Positions 35,700 to 47,278 of a stretch of 64,000 nucleotides of DNA are shown here, one piece after another. Below the pieces are notes generated by a model that saw nothing but the letters and a program-made list of their open reading frames with translations, had not been told where the DNA came from and did no database searches. Both the position numbers and the translations under genes were made by a program. Origin of the DNA: Halichondria panicea (Eukaryota; Porifera; Demospongiae; Suberitida; Halichondriidae); assembly GCF_963675165.1 (NCBI RefSeq), contig NC_087382.1, positions 3,511,963-3,575,962 on the forward strand, read 5' to 3'. Within the stretch, counting starts at the first letter, position 1; the number at the start of each line of letters is the position of its first letter.

Positions 35700-35752
35700 T
35701 ATAGTTTATCAAAATGATCTACATAATATGTAGATCATTTTGATAAACTATA
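35700..35752. repeat. 53-bp perfect palindrome, copy 2 only
   Basis: TATAGTTTATCAAAATGATC followed by TACATA and its exact reverse complement around a single central A (35,726). Copies 3 and 4 carry only the left half at this site, so the right half is an inverted duplication. Confidence 0.9.
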
Positions 35753-35797
35753 TAATTATTGTTTCTATATTATTGTACAGATCGTACACTGGACTGA

Positions 35798-36051
35798 TGC
35801 AGTGATTACACATGCAGTGTGTCGGATTGTACAAAATACTCTAGAAATTGCATGTGACATGTATTTATAGCTAGTTGAAAATAGTTGAAAATAGTTGTCC
35901 ATTTTTAGAAGTTTAATTATTCTTATGGCACAAAGGTGTTGGACTAGCTGTGTAGCTATAATTATTATTTGATGTGTATTAGTACATGGCGAGAGATTTA
36001 GTATAGAAATGAGGACACTCAAATAAGAATTGGATTTAACTGGAACGCTAG
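35798..36051. other. 3' flank of copy 2 / junction to unit 3
   Basis: No AATAAA seen soon after the stop. At about 36,047-36,051 the sequence jumps from GTPase-gene 3' flank to the third exon of the ligase relic (CTAGTCTCGCCATGATTTC). The APEX part and the first two ligase exons of unit 3 are missing. Confidence 0.6.
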
Positions 36052-37799
36052 TCTCGCCATGATTTCTGCTGGGTGTGTCTTGAAACCTGGAGTCTACACA
36101 ATCACAGGACTGGGGGATACTTTACGTAAGTCGTACATTGCCAATTTACATTCAAAAACGCTCTTCAGAAAAGCGTGGCCATATAAATAATAATGCTCTT
36201 ATACAACATGATTGTCTACTATCAGAGTTATACGTGTACTGTGGTACCTATAGCCTCTTACACAGGCCTGTTGAGAAAAGGAGGCATGTGCAAAATATTT
36301 TCTACGTGTATGTATACTATCTACTCAGTTGCCCATTGATATCCCTCCTCCCCCGTCCTCCCTTTATAGCTGCAGCTGATTTTCTAAGCCCCACCACTAA
36401 TATATTTACTATCTTCTTGACATGCAGTTGTCCATTGACCCCCTCTCCTTCGTAGCCGTTTAACCGGTTCAGGGCTCAGGAGAAGGCCAACACGACAGTG
36501 GAGAGGTCCAGAGGAGACATGGAGGCTGCCTATGTTAAGAAAGCTACAGAGGACCTTCAGTCGCACACTAAGAGATTCCAGCATTATTATGACAGATACA
36601 ACAATCATCTACACAGTCTGGATGTAAGTGGTGGAGCGTGAAAACCTCTACTAATTTATAAACAAATTTTATAAGCAAGTTTAGTGTTCGATTTTGCTAG
36701 TTAACTTTGACTTTCTGTAACTTGAGTTTGGAAGGTCCAAGTTCAAACCAACAGTACATCATGTACTAGTTTTTTGGATCATGAGCCATAATTATACTCC
36801 TTGTCAGATTGAAATGAAGTTGCTTCAAGAGTCGACTGGTAAGATGAGAGAACTGGAAAGACTCGGACTGGCTCTCGACAAGAAAGGTAAAATTTTATTG
36901 CGTGCATGTATTATAATAGCTGCTTAGTAAATATAAAACCGTAATTAATATAATTATATAGTCATTGGAAGTTTCGTACTGTACATAATTATAACACTGC
37001 AGTGTACATATTTTTCTTTATAGTGGTTCGGGTCAAAGGTCAATCTACTGACGCTGCGATTGGGGCAGAATCTCCCCTCACTCCACAAAAGAAAATCAGT
37101 GTTTTCACAACTGGAAAAGCGAAAAACTTTCTCGATGATATTTTCCGATTTCTGCTGAGAGCGAGGAGAATCCTGTCAGCCTCGTATTGCATTGGATACT
37201 TCATCCCTGATACAGATGAGGAGACCCTGGGGGCACATGAAGTATTGCAGGTGAGGGCAGGTGGCTCATCGTGACAGCAGATTATGGTGTATGGAGAAAT
37301 AGTGAAGCATTTCTTTAAACAATCACAACTTAAATGTTTATCTACTTGCGTGAAGTATTCCATTTTGGTAGAATTTACTACGTGTACCATTGCATTGTCG
37401 AGTGTAGCAGCGTTGTCTAACAGCCTACTGTAATAGCTAATTTGGTGTGTCACTTCCCAACACACACTCACACACACACCCACCCACCCCCACACAAACC
37501 CACACACACACCCCTCAAGGTAAACTAGAGGAAGCAGTGGAGGTGGTCTCGAATATGGTCAATAGACAATGCCTACAAACACCACGCTCTAAAATGAACG
37601 AAGCCGCTGGAAACGTCGACTATCTTTGCAGCAAATATCTCACCGAAATGTCTGTGGTTGCGACAATCGCCGATCTGGCAGTAAAAGAAGCGGAAAAACC
37701 TCCACCTCTGCATGCCGCCCCGCCCACTCCACGGGAGGACACCCCGCCCCCTCGTATGGGGGTGATTCCCCTCGGCTTCGGACCAGACGTTCCCGACCA
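36052..37799 (+). pseudogene. ANKIB1-like ligase relic, copy 3 (head of a chimera)
   Basis: Exons near 36052-36125, 36456-36622, about 36808-36886, 37024-37251 and from 37520. A Cys of the second RING2 exon is Ser (TCTCGCCAT; shared with copy 4). The next exon starts CCGTTTAACCGG where others have CTGTAACCGG, a 2-base gain that shifts frame. The last exon is open and runs in frame across a breakpoint at about 37,799 (GFGPDVPDQPD|EETKLLFGYL) into the GTPase gene. Confidence 0.75.
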
Positions 37800-40700
37800 A
37801 CCGGACGAAGAAACAAAGCTCTTGTTTGGCTACTTACGTGAATCTAAGTCTGAATCCACTCCTAACAAAAAGAGAAGCATCGCAACCTCAACCGATTCTC
37901 CTGTATTAATACGCAAGCAAAGAACTCGATCTAAAAATACCACAAAAGTGTTTCCTAAAGAAAGCAGATCACCACTACACCAAGCCACAGCTGCTCAGCG
38001 TACGACAATGAGTCATCCAAGAAGCAAACTATTACCAATAAAATCAGAATTACAACAGCTAATAAAAAATGCAGATTATTCCAAAATGGCCGATTTCCTT
38101 GGCGATATTTTACTGAACATTCACGACATCGGAGGTCAGCCAGGCTTCTTGGAAATGCTACCAGCCCTGAGCACTGGTCCGGCCATTTATCTAGTGTTCT
38201 TAGATCTCAGTAAGGAACTTGACAAGCTGTACAAAATACCTTTCAGTCGAGATGGTATGGAAATTATTCCCTTCAATTCTGTTCACACTACAGAAGCCAC
38301 AATCTCTCAAATCCTCACCTCTATTGCCAGTGTCCATTGCATCTCAAGAGATCCCACTCCTCTTATTAATGTTGGCAGAGCTAGTGATGCTTTTAAAGAA
38401 AGAATAACAACTTTTAAACAAGTTAAACCGGTAGCAGCCTTGATAGGCACACACAAAGACAAGCTGACCGACCCCGCGAGACAAATCAGAGAGAAAAATG
38501 AGGCACTTGAAAAATTTATCCAAAAATTCCCTGAAATTATTCAGGATCAGAACAGCAGAATATTGAGCACAGCGAACCTCTAGACGGAGCCTGTACACAA
38601 TCAGATTCAAAATCTTGTTTCTTCTCAGTAGAGAACCTCAATGGAACTGAAGTGTCTGACATTGGCCCCGTTTGTAATTTCTTAAGTCGAATAATTTTGT
38701 CTCGTTTCAAAAATGCTTCTCTTCCATTTCGACCGAAATGGCTTATTTTTGGGTTGCTTCTTCGAAAACAATTTCAAATAGCTACAATTGAAGATTGCTT
38801 TGAATTAGGAGAAATGCTAGAAATGCAGAAAGAAGAAGTAAAAGTGTGTCTCTGGTATCTTCACAACTGTGTTGGTACGATCCTCCATTACACCAACGTA
38901 CCTGGTGATGACGATTGGCTCAAGGGTCATGTGATATGCACCCTTCAAGCTATTTTTGATAGCATCAGCCAGTTTATTCTTCTTTCTATGCGAACACTTC
39001 ACTCAGGAGGTCCAGTTACCGACTACGAGCAAGCCGAGTTGGTTAAGAAGGGACAGTTCTCGATCAAATCCATTGAAATGTGTTGCAGAAACGTGGAAAT
39101 GTCTGAACTCATTCCCACAAAGCATCTCATTAAGTTATTGGAGCACGTCAAACTTCTGTCCCCGATATCTCATAAGGATGAATCATCAGCGGAAGTTGTT
39201 CGCACTACCTACTTAATGCCGGCTGTTTTGGAGTGTGCTTCACAAGAGGAGCTGGCAAACCCACCTCCACCAGACACCAACAACCCAGAACCACTCCACA
39301 TCACATTCAGCTTTGGTTACATACCAACAGGAGTCTTCTGTGGGCTCATCACTCGACTAGTAACCCAAGGCCCCCATAAAATCCTCGGATTGACGTGGAA
39401 GTTGGTGGAAGACAGTGTCAAGAGAAACTGCGTCTCTTTCTATGTAGATAGTGTTCACAAGGTGACTCTGCTCTCGCACGAAAAGAGCTACGAAATTCGA
39501 GTTTCCCGTGAGGATCCAGAATCTTCTCTGCACAACCTTTGCGCTCATGCACTCTCTGTCGTTCTGTATTTCCTCAAAACCTTGTATGAGAATTTGGTTC
39601 CATTAATCGCATTCCAGTGTCCCTGTTCTAATCACAAAGCCGAACGAGACGTCACTAATTTATGTACTATTTCCGATGGTTCAAAAGTTCGATTTCTTTG
39701 TAACGATTCTATAAAGCTCGTTAAATTAAAACCGGAACAACGGATCTGGCTTGGAAAGGTAAGTATTTTTGTAACCATTAATTGTATTAATGATGCAATT
39801 AATTCGCTACAGACCAAGAAGGTTGGTGAGGAAGCTGAACTAGAGGTGCTAAAGTTTGCTGAGGATGGTTTTTTCTTCCACTGGACCAAAGAGGGCTCCA
39901 GACGTCAGATCAAGACCACTGATGATCGGCCCAACACTCTGAGCTTCCCGAGTGTGAGAGAGGAGGACTTTGGTCACTACCAGTGTGAGGTGAAGGATGC
40001 AGCTGCTGGGAAAGTGCTCCTCACTCTCTACACAGCTCTCTACAAAGAGGAGACAAGTCAGTTAGCATTGAGATGTATGCCGCACTTACGTTCAATCTTT
40101 TTACATCACATTATACTTTAGCCGAATTTTCTACTGAAAGGAATGAAGAGCCAAGATGCAGTGGCACTAACTCTATTGTAAAGACGCCATCATCAGGTTT
40201 GATTGTTTCTACCAACTATTCTACAAACACTGTTGTTCACTGATCACTCCTATATAGATGAGGGGTCCCTGTCATCAGAAAGGCTCCAATACTCAGCAGA
40301 TCCAGTCCAGAGAGTAGAAACTCCATCAGCTGGTGAATACAATCAAGTCCGTACTAGAATATTAGGTATAATTATTTCCTGAAGTAGCTAGTTATGTATT
40401 TATGCATGGTTATTTAATGTTTGTCCCTCTACAGGATCACCTGCTAATCAAGTCGCTCTCCAAGAACTAATGAAGCGATACAATCTGACTGACGAGCAAC
40501 TCAACCGTGAAATAGTGGACTCTGATACTCCCGTAATGGCCTTAAATTTTGATGATGTGGAAATGTATTCAACTGCAATGGGGCTAGCTATTGCTAAACA
40601 AGCTGATGTGAAAGAATCACGTGGAGATCAAGCAGCCATGATGAAGTGCCTGCAAGTCTGGAAAGAACGTGATCCTTTTCAAGCAACTTATAGAGCTCTA

Positions 40701-41123
40701 CTGGATATTGCACTGAGTTTGGGGAAAGGAGACACAGCTGATAAAATCTGTCAGCAATTGACCCAACGTAAGTACATGTATATCAGTGCCCCTCCCCTTT
40801 TCCTCGCCCCTCTAACAAGCAACTGAGCCGGTAGCTATCCGACTCATGCATGTAACTGAAATCACACCAGAGAAGTATTTCATAATGAGTACATAGCTAG
40901 TAGGTTGTACATAATTATAGGATTGACAATGCAATTGTGTGTTTTCAATTTTTTGCACAAATTATCACTCGTGTTCATATAATTATATACATTTCCACTT
41001 GTTGGTATCTATATAGCTAGACTGCACTCTCAGCTAGTGCACTGTTGATATGACAACCTATAGTTTATTAAAATGATCTACATATTGTTTCTATATTATT
41101 GTACAGATCATACACTGGACTGA
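37800..41123 (+). pseudogene. ANK-Roco-Ig-Death copy 3, headless and frameshifted
   Basis: Starts inside Roc after the P-loop, fused to the ligase tail; ANK repeats, linker and P-loop are absent. DIGGQ and THKD remain. A 7-base loss near 38,541 (CCTGAAATTATTCAGGATC against ...ATTATTTCTCCAGGATC) shifts frame to a TAG at about 38,581. The frame reopens to 39,758 and continues in exons 39813-40056, 40122-40196, 40258-40365, 40435-40767 and 41107-41123 (ending TLD). Ig and Death exons are undamaged. The 54-nt intron 39,759-39,812 has no stop and is a multiple of three, as in copy 1. Confidence 0.85.
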
Positions 41124-41159
41124 TGCAGTGATTACACATGCAGTGTGTCGGATTGTACA

Positions 41160-42109
41160 CAAAATACTCTAGAAATTGCATGTTACATAGATTCACCCCT
41201 ACTGGATGATCGATTTGATCATACGAAGAAGACTATACTGAACAATAAAATTATAGCCATTTTCATAGATACAATTACATTCAAATTTTCTCATGCAAAT
41301 GTACAGTGGAATTGTTAGATCACAATAACAACTATTCAGTAATAACAACTTTTCTGTTACATAATTGTACATGAATAGATTGTATTATAAAAATAATTAT
41401 AACATGTACGCCAGAATAACAACTGAAACCAAAAAACAATTATAATATAATTATGAAAGTATATACAATAATAAAACTAGACAACGTTCAGACATTGCAT
41501 GACAGTATCTAAACTGAGAGCAGGCTACAGCCCACAGAGGACAGCCGATACCACCTGCAGAGAAAGAGAAACACTCAATAAGATACCACACACTTGGAGG
41601 TATGGATATATACACCTCACCTGGTTGTCCAGTGGGGAAGGCCAGGAGTGGAGACACTGGATGGAACAGTTCAGTGGGGAAAATGGCAACTGGTCTCCGA
41701 CGATTCAGCATGACGACACCAATACGTATTATCAACTACGAAACGGCATGACAACAATTAGCAATGGTAGAGGGATGTATGTGCTCTCACTATTAACAAT
41801 GAACTCCCTCCACTCAACACGGCACTCAGCTTCGTCAACCGTGACTTGATCCTTCTCTAAGGGAATGTTTTGTTAATGGTAGCTAGCTATAGTTACAATA
41901 GCACAGACCTTTCACCTGAAGCTCTCTGTCCTTCTGATTGATTCTCCTCTGAAGTCTGGCATGATCTGTAAAATTGTCCTGTCAGATATAATCGATAGTG
42001 GTATCCATACATAAGTTTCATCTCACCATCATATTAACATGCTGCAACTGTTGCTTTATATCTGATACTTCTCTCTTCAGGCTAACCAAGTCAGGAGTCT
42101 CAGAGGCGT
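41160..42109. other. Unit-linked intergenic block with overlapping open frames
   Basis: Shared almost base for base with 53,275-54,234 but not found after copies 1 and 2. Holds a minus frame 41,451-41,735 and a plus frame 41,499-41,849 on opposite strands. In the other copy both persist as 53,570-53,854 (-) and 53,618-53,917 (+), the plus one ending earlier because of a 2-base difference. The plus frame includes TWRYGYIHLTWLSSGEGQEW. No domain recognised and no clear splice sites; it may be a relic exon of a gene lying between units. Confidence 0.35.
41244..41249 (+). promoter_or_regulatory. Candidate polyadenylation signal, copy 3
   Basis: AATAAA 121 nt after the stop, in GAACAATAAAATTATAG. 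The same context occurs after copy 4. Confidence 0.5.
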
Positions 42110-44343
42110 ACCAATACACCAACTAGATACGTGTGTTAAAACTGTATTCCAGCATCTAGACCAGTATAATTATAGTAAACTGACTTTGTTAGATAGCTTG
42201 GGACTCCATAATCTGAGCAGCTTGGTGAACAGCACTGTTCCTAAGACAAGACAAGACACAGGAGGTTCCAGTTGATCACAACACTCTCCATGGCAGTAAG
42301 AATGAAGGGATATTCCCTAACAGTAGTTCTACACTGCACTTACTGTGTCTTACAGGTAGGGTTTTTCCCTATGCAATGTGGCCACCATTGATTGTTGTGC
42401 CACTGTCTAGTCTACGTCTGTTTCCAAGAGCTCTCTCACTATCTGCAGTCCAAGTTATGCCAAAAGAAAGAAAAAGAAAGGTTCTACTTTAATAGAAATC
42501 TAGTGTAGAACTTACTTTGATAGCCTGTTGCTAGCTAGCTGTAGAGATGTATTTGTTTATATATCTACCTATATAGCTACTGAGTACTGTGCTATTTTAC
42601 CTCATACCAACACCCACATAACCAGGAGACTCCTGCTGCTGTAGGAGGAGGCTCTGGCTCCACCATTGAGGAGGTACGTCACTGACACACACACCTCACA
42701 CATTGTTGTCCACGTAGTCTCATGAATCAGCCGCACTAGGAATGTCCGTCTGAGCACCACTTTAGTCTAGAGGTTATTGCACAATGGAATTTTAATTGTC
42801 ATTACGTCAGTGTCAAAACCAATTAGTTCCAATGCATGCAAAAGGTCAACCGCGAACGCTTGACTTAGCAGCTATGAATTTTTGTTTGGCTTGCTCCAAG
42901 AACGTTGCTAAAAGATCAAGAAAAAAGTTGCACAGCACTAGTGCAGTCAACATAGCTCCTTGACTGGCTAACAGTAACGCTGCGCTGACTAGCGCTATAA
43001 TATAAATGCGTCCTGCTGCATACGCTTCTTTTCATTCTTTATTTCCTTTAATTTTGTAAATCCTTGATCTGATTAGTCAGGTCGGAATTCTGACCTGGCC
43101 AAAAAAGTTTGTACTAAAGTGCTCAGACGGATATTCCTAGTGCGGCTGATTCATGAGACTAGTGTCCACGTACGTACGTATATATCCCCAGGCACTTCCT
43201 GTGAAGAAAATCAAAAGAACAGAAGCTACTGATGGAGAGGCTGTGAGCAAAGGGAAGGGCAAGGAAAACAAGACGAACTGGGATGGTATCGAATTGGGAC
43301 AAACTAAAGACTGGAGGTATACATTCCAACTGTGCTATCAATTGATACTGGTCACATGTACTCAGACCATGGACCAGCTCATGGAATGTGAATGGAATCA
43401 GAGCGTGGATAAAGGTATCGTTTCCTCCGTCCTCAATAATTACAACTATTAACCAACCGCATTTTATACACTGTGTACAGAATGGTGGTCTGGAGTACAT
43501 TGCACGAGAATACCCAGACATATTCTGTGTACAAGAAACCAAGTGTATTGAGAAAGAGCTTCCTATGGTAGGGCAGCCACTGTACACACACACTCACCCC
43601 CCACACACACACACTCACCCCCCCACACACACACACTCTCACACAACCCCCCCCCACACACACACACACAGAACCAGCTCGGTATTCCTGGCTACCACGT
43701 CTACTGGCACTCCGCAGAGAAGAGGCTACAGCGGTGTGGGGTGAGGCATATTCACCAACTGTTGTGTGGTTAGTTACAAGTATTGTGCAGGCTGTACTCA
43801 AAGAGAAGCCAATTTCAGTGACCAATGGTTTGGGAATTGAGAAGTTTGATTGTGAGGGTAGGATCATCACTGCTGAATATGAGCACTTCTATTTCCTTAC
43901 ATCTTGTAAGTTGGTTCTGATTTTATTTAGATTCCTATTGTCACTGTTATGTTGTGCCCTGTGTATATAGATGTGCCCAATGCTGGTGATGGCCTCAAGA
44001 GGCTCTCGTACAAGCAAGACTGGGATAGGGACCTCAGAGAGTACATGAAGAAACTAGATCTCAGTCCTTCTCTGTGGGGACCTCAATGTGGCCCATAAAG
44101 AGATAGGTACCTTCAGAGTTTGCCTTGACTTTGTGTACATGCATGTATGTATCTACGTATAGATTTAAAGAACCCCAAGACAAACACAAAGACAGCTGGT
44201 TTCACGCCTGAGGAGAGACAGGACTTCACAGAGCTACTGGAGGAGGGTTTCGTGGACACCTTCCGTCACCTGTATCCCGACCTCTCTGGAGCGTACACTT
44301 ACTAGTCATACCGGCTCAACGCCAGAGCCAAGAACACTGGCTG
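42110..44343 (+). pseudogene. APEX1-like AP endonuclease relic, copy 4 (most complete)
   Basis: Exons: 42626-42673 (ETPAAVGGGSGSTIEE), 43192-43316 (LPVKKIKRTEATDGEAVSKG..., a basic NLS-like N-terminal part), 43366-43414 (SWNVNGIRAWIK), 43481-43567 (FCVQETKC), 43672-43740, then pieces ending with the 167-nt-class exon that stops at 44,343. It shares with copies 2 and 5 the net frameshift before GYSGVG and the one before CGDLNVAH, and the TAG at 44,303-44,305. It lacks one C in the next exon (TGTACTCAAAGAG) compared with copies 2 and 5. The second exon survives only here. Confidence 0.85.
42716..43161. mobile_element. MITE in APEX relic intron, about 46-bp inverted ends
   Basis: The left end TCTCATGAATCAGCCGCACT plus AGGAATGTCCGTCTGAGCAC mirrors the right end TAAAGTGCTCAGACGG and ATTCCTAGTGCGGCTGATTC. 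About 446 bp. In units 2 and 5 only the left end survives (24,523-24,570 and 54,870-54,915) and is joined straight to the middle of the next APEX exon, so a deletion started inside the element. Confidence 0.85.
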
Positions 44344-44481
44344 GTGAGTGCTCCTGCATTACTCTAGCAATAGAGTGTATCTGTGTTATCATGTCCACGA
44401 TCCTGCTACTAATACCCAACACATGCACACACTGTCTTAGTTATCCACCCCCCCACCACCCACACACACCACACACACTAG

Positions 44482-46600
44482 ATGACGAGGCAAAGAAGGT
44501 AGCCTCACAGGCACAAGCCGACGCTCGCTGGATCATAAGAAACACAAAGCCTTGTCCACATTGCAGGTACGTTGGAATAGAGTATAGAACAATAATATTT
44601 AGAGTTACTGTACATAATTATACGTTTCATTATTGTCTGATTTCAATATTTCCTTAGAGAGCTCTAATTCAGAAGAACGACGGATGCAATCACATGACTT
44701 GTAAACAGGTACGGGCTTAACATAATTATTAGACTGGGAACGGCTGCATCTAGTTCATCTTTTGTTGCCTCTATTCTCGCCATGATTTCTGCTGGGTGTG
44801 TCTTGATTCCTGGAGTCTACATAACCACAGAACTGGGGGATACTTTACGTAAGTCGTACATTGCCAATTTACATTCAAAAACGCTCTTACAACTGATTGT
44901 CATCTATAGCTAGCTATGTGTACTAGCTTTGCTGTTCTCATAACTTTTCAGTTCATATTTCACACAAATGTCACAAATGATATGGGCAACAGATATCAAT
45001 CTTGTCTATTGACCTAGCTCCCTCCTTTTCCTTCGTAGTGTGAATCGGTACCGTTGCAGTTTAATTTATTCAACAAATACTTTTTTAGAGGCCATTCCAT
45101 GAAATTCAGTTGTCTATTGACCTCCCTCCCCTTTGTAGCTGTAACTGGTTCACTGCTAAGGAGAAGATCAACACGACAGTGGAGAGGTCCAGAGGAGACA
45201 TGGAGGCTGCCTATGTTAAGAAAGCTACAGAGGACCTTCAGTCGCACACTAAGAGATTCCAGCATTATTATGACAGATACAACAATCATCTACACAGTCT
45301 GGATGTAAGTGGTGGAGCGTGAAAAATCTCTAGACAATTCTAGCAAGTTTAGTTTTGATTTTGCTAGCTAGTTTTAAGTGCCCATAACTTGACTTTGGAA
45401 GGTCCAATTTCATATAGGATGCGTTCTGTAGCTCTAAGGGAGGTCTATTTATCAAAATGGGTGTGTTTAAATCATGTAGGCCAATTTTTTTTCTCCTTGT
45501 CAGATTAAAATGAAGTTGCTTCAAGAGTCGACTGGTAAGATGAGAGAACTGGAAAGACTCGGACTGGCTCTCGACAAGAAAGGTACGATGTTTGTGCATG
45601 TATTATAATAACTGCTTAGTAATATTGAAATATGACCTTAATTTGGAAGTTCGTACTGTACATATAACACTACATACTTTTTTTATAGTGGCTCGGGTCA
45701 AAGGTCAATCTGATGCCACCATTGGGGTGAACTCTCCTCTCACTCCACAAAAGAAATCAGTGTTTTCACAACTGGAGAAGCGAAAAACTTTCTCGACGAT
45801 ATTTTCCGAATTCTGCTGAGAGCGAGGAGAATCCTGTCAGCCTCGTATTGCATTGGATACTTCATCCCTGATACAGATGAGGAGGCCCTGGGGGCACATG
45901 AAGTATTGCAGGTGAGGGCAGGTGGCTCATCGTGACAGCAGATTGTGGTGTATGGAGAAATAGTGAAGTATTTCTTTAAACGATCACAACTTAAATGTTT
46001 ATCTACTTGCGTGAAGTATTCCATTTTGGTAGAATTTACTACGTGTACCATTGCATTGTCGAGTGTAGCAGCGTTGTCTAACAGCCTACTGTAATAGCTA
46101 ATTTGGTGTGTCACTTTCCAACACACACTCACACACACACACGCACACCCACACACACACCCACTCACACTCACACACCCACTCACACACCCCACACCCC
46201 TCAGGGCAAACTAGAGGAAGCAGTGGAGGTTGTCTCGGAGATGGTCAATAGACAATACCTCCAAACACCACGCTCTAAAATGAACGAAGCCGCTAGAAAC
46301 GTCGACTACCTTTGCAGCGAATATCTCACCGAAATGTTCGTGGTTGCGACAATCGCCGATCTGGCAGTAAAAGAAGCGGAAAAGCCTCCACCTCCGCGTG
46401 CCACCCCGCCCACTCCACAGGAGGACAGCCCGCCCCCTCGTATGGGGGTGATTCCCCTCGGCTTTGGACCAGCCGTTCCCGACCAACCGGATGGAGAGAG
46501 GCGCTTCCGTTTGATTGGTCTATTGAATCCCGATGGAACATTGCATATTTTACGAGTACCGGAAGAGGAGTTTCAATATCTTAGGGCCCCAGCAGACTAA
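44482..46600 (+). pseudogene. ANKIB1-like RBR ligase C-terminal relic, copy 4
   Basis: Seven-exon layout; RING2 first part (CPHC, GCNHMTC), Ariadne helices, final exon intact to LRAPAD. The acceptor of the third exon is lost (CCTCTAT instead of CCTCTAG) and its first Cys is Ser. One A is missing in the sixth exon (CAAAAGAAATCAGTG against CAAAAGAAAATCAGTG, about 45,755), shifting frame to an early stop. The defects differ from those of copies 1, 2 and 5. Confidence 0.8.
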
Positions 46601-47278
46601 TTAGCGTTATGTGAATGTACTTGTGAACTACATGTATATAATAATTATGAGTATTCTGTTCAAGAATTTAGCTGTGTGTGTGTATGTATAAACATGTTAT
46701 TTTTCATGTTGTTTGCACAGTCGTCATTAATATTTTGTTATTAATTAAAATGCACCTCTGCCCCGAAGCAGCCATTGTGATCAAACTCTGCAGATCCACC
46801 CCCTTTCTATGGTTCGTAACACGCCGACCGTTTCATATTTTAAAGACAGAATAATCACTATTATTATGATAATAATTATGCTAGACTAGCCAATTAGCGT
46901 TAATTGCAATGGTATCTCATACCCCCCCCCCCCCATCTCAAATATATACCCGAAGCATTTGAACACTAAAAGCTAGCTGCAAACAAAGCACTGCATGTCA
47001 GTCGTCACTAGCCTGTTTTACCATAATATTATAGTTAGAGAACAGGCATTTTTAGATGTCTGATAATACCCCCTGCATGCATGTACATGTACCCTATGAT
47101 TTATTCATGAACATGCATGCAGTCACATGTGTAATGGAATTCCCCTTACACACAATAGAGGGTGTGTCTGGCATGTCTGTGGTGAGGGTATTCATATCAT
47201 TCCAAGAATACCAGCTAGTCAGTGAACCAATTCTCTGCAGTCTACACACATCTCTGAGTTCCTAGCAGAAACTATAAT
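46601..47278 (+). promoter_or_regulatory. 5' flank of ANK-Roco copy 4
   Basis: C-run of 13 (46,922-46,934) and one copy of the block tripled in unit 1, ending TATAATATGG at the start codon. No coding exon. Promoter role inferred. Confidence 0.4.

Larger units (their letters stand above)
28743..35797 (+). pseudogene. ANK-Roco-Ig-Death copy 2, one frameshift
   Basis: Exons: 28743-28765 (MGQEQSAE), 28956-29212, 29509-29610, 29674-29745, 30128-30199, 30253-30360, 30789-30992, 31195-33418, 33521-33764, 33818-33892, 33952-34065, 34140-34481, 35781-35797. The first half of exon 2 is present twice: an older version (from 28,812) runs into a stop near 28,945, and a second version with its own acceptor (AAATAG at 28,955) restores phase. 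P-loop GPPSVGKT, DIGGQ, THKD, Ig and Death are all present. One A is missing from an A-run near 31,593, so TAG follows (31,605-31,607) and the rest of exon 8 is in another frame. This could be a true lesion or a base-calling error. The 102-nt intron 33,419-33,520 is stop-free and a multiple of three. Confidence 0.8.

Noticed and set aside
37040-37507. 155-codon minus frame (and 45,740-46,195)
   Set aside because: Antisense of the Ariadne exon running into a CA tract.
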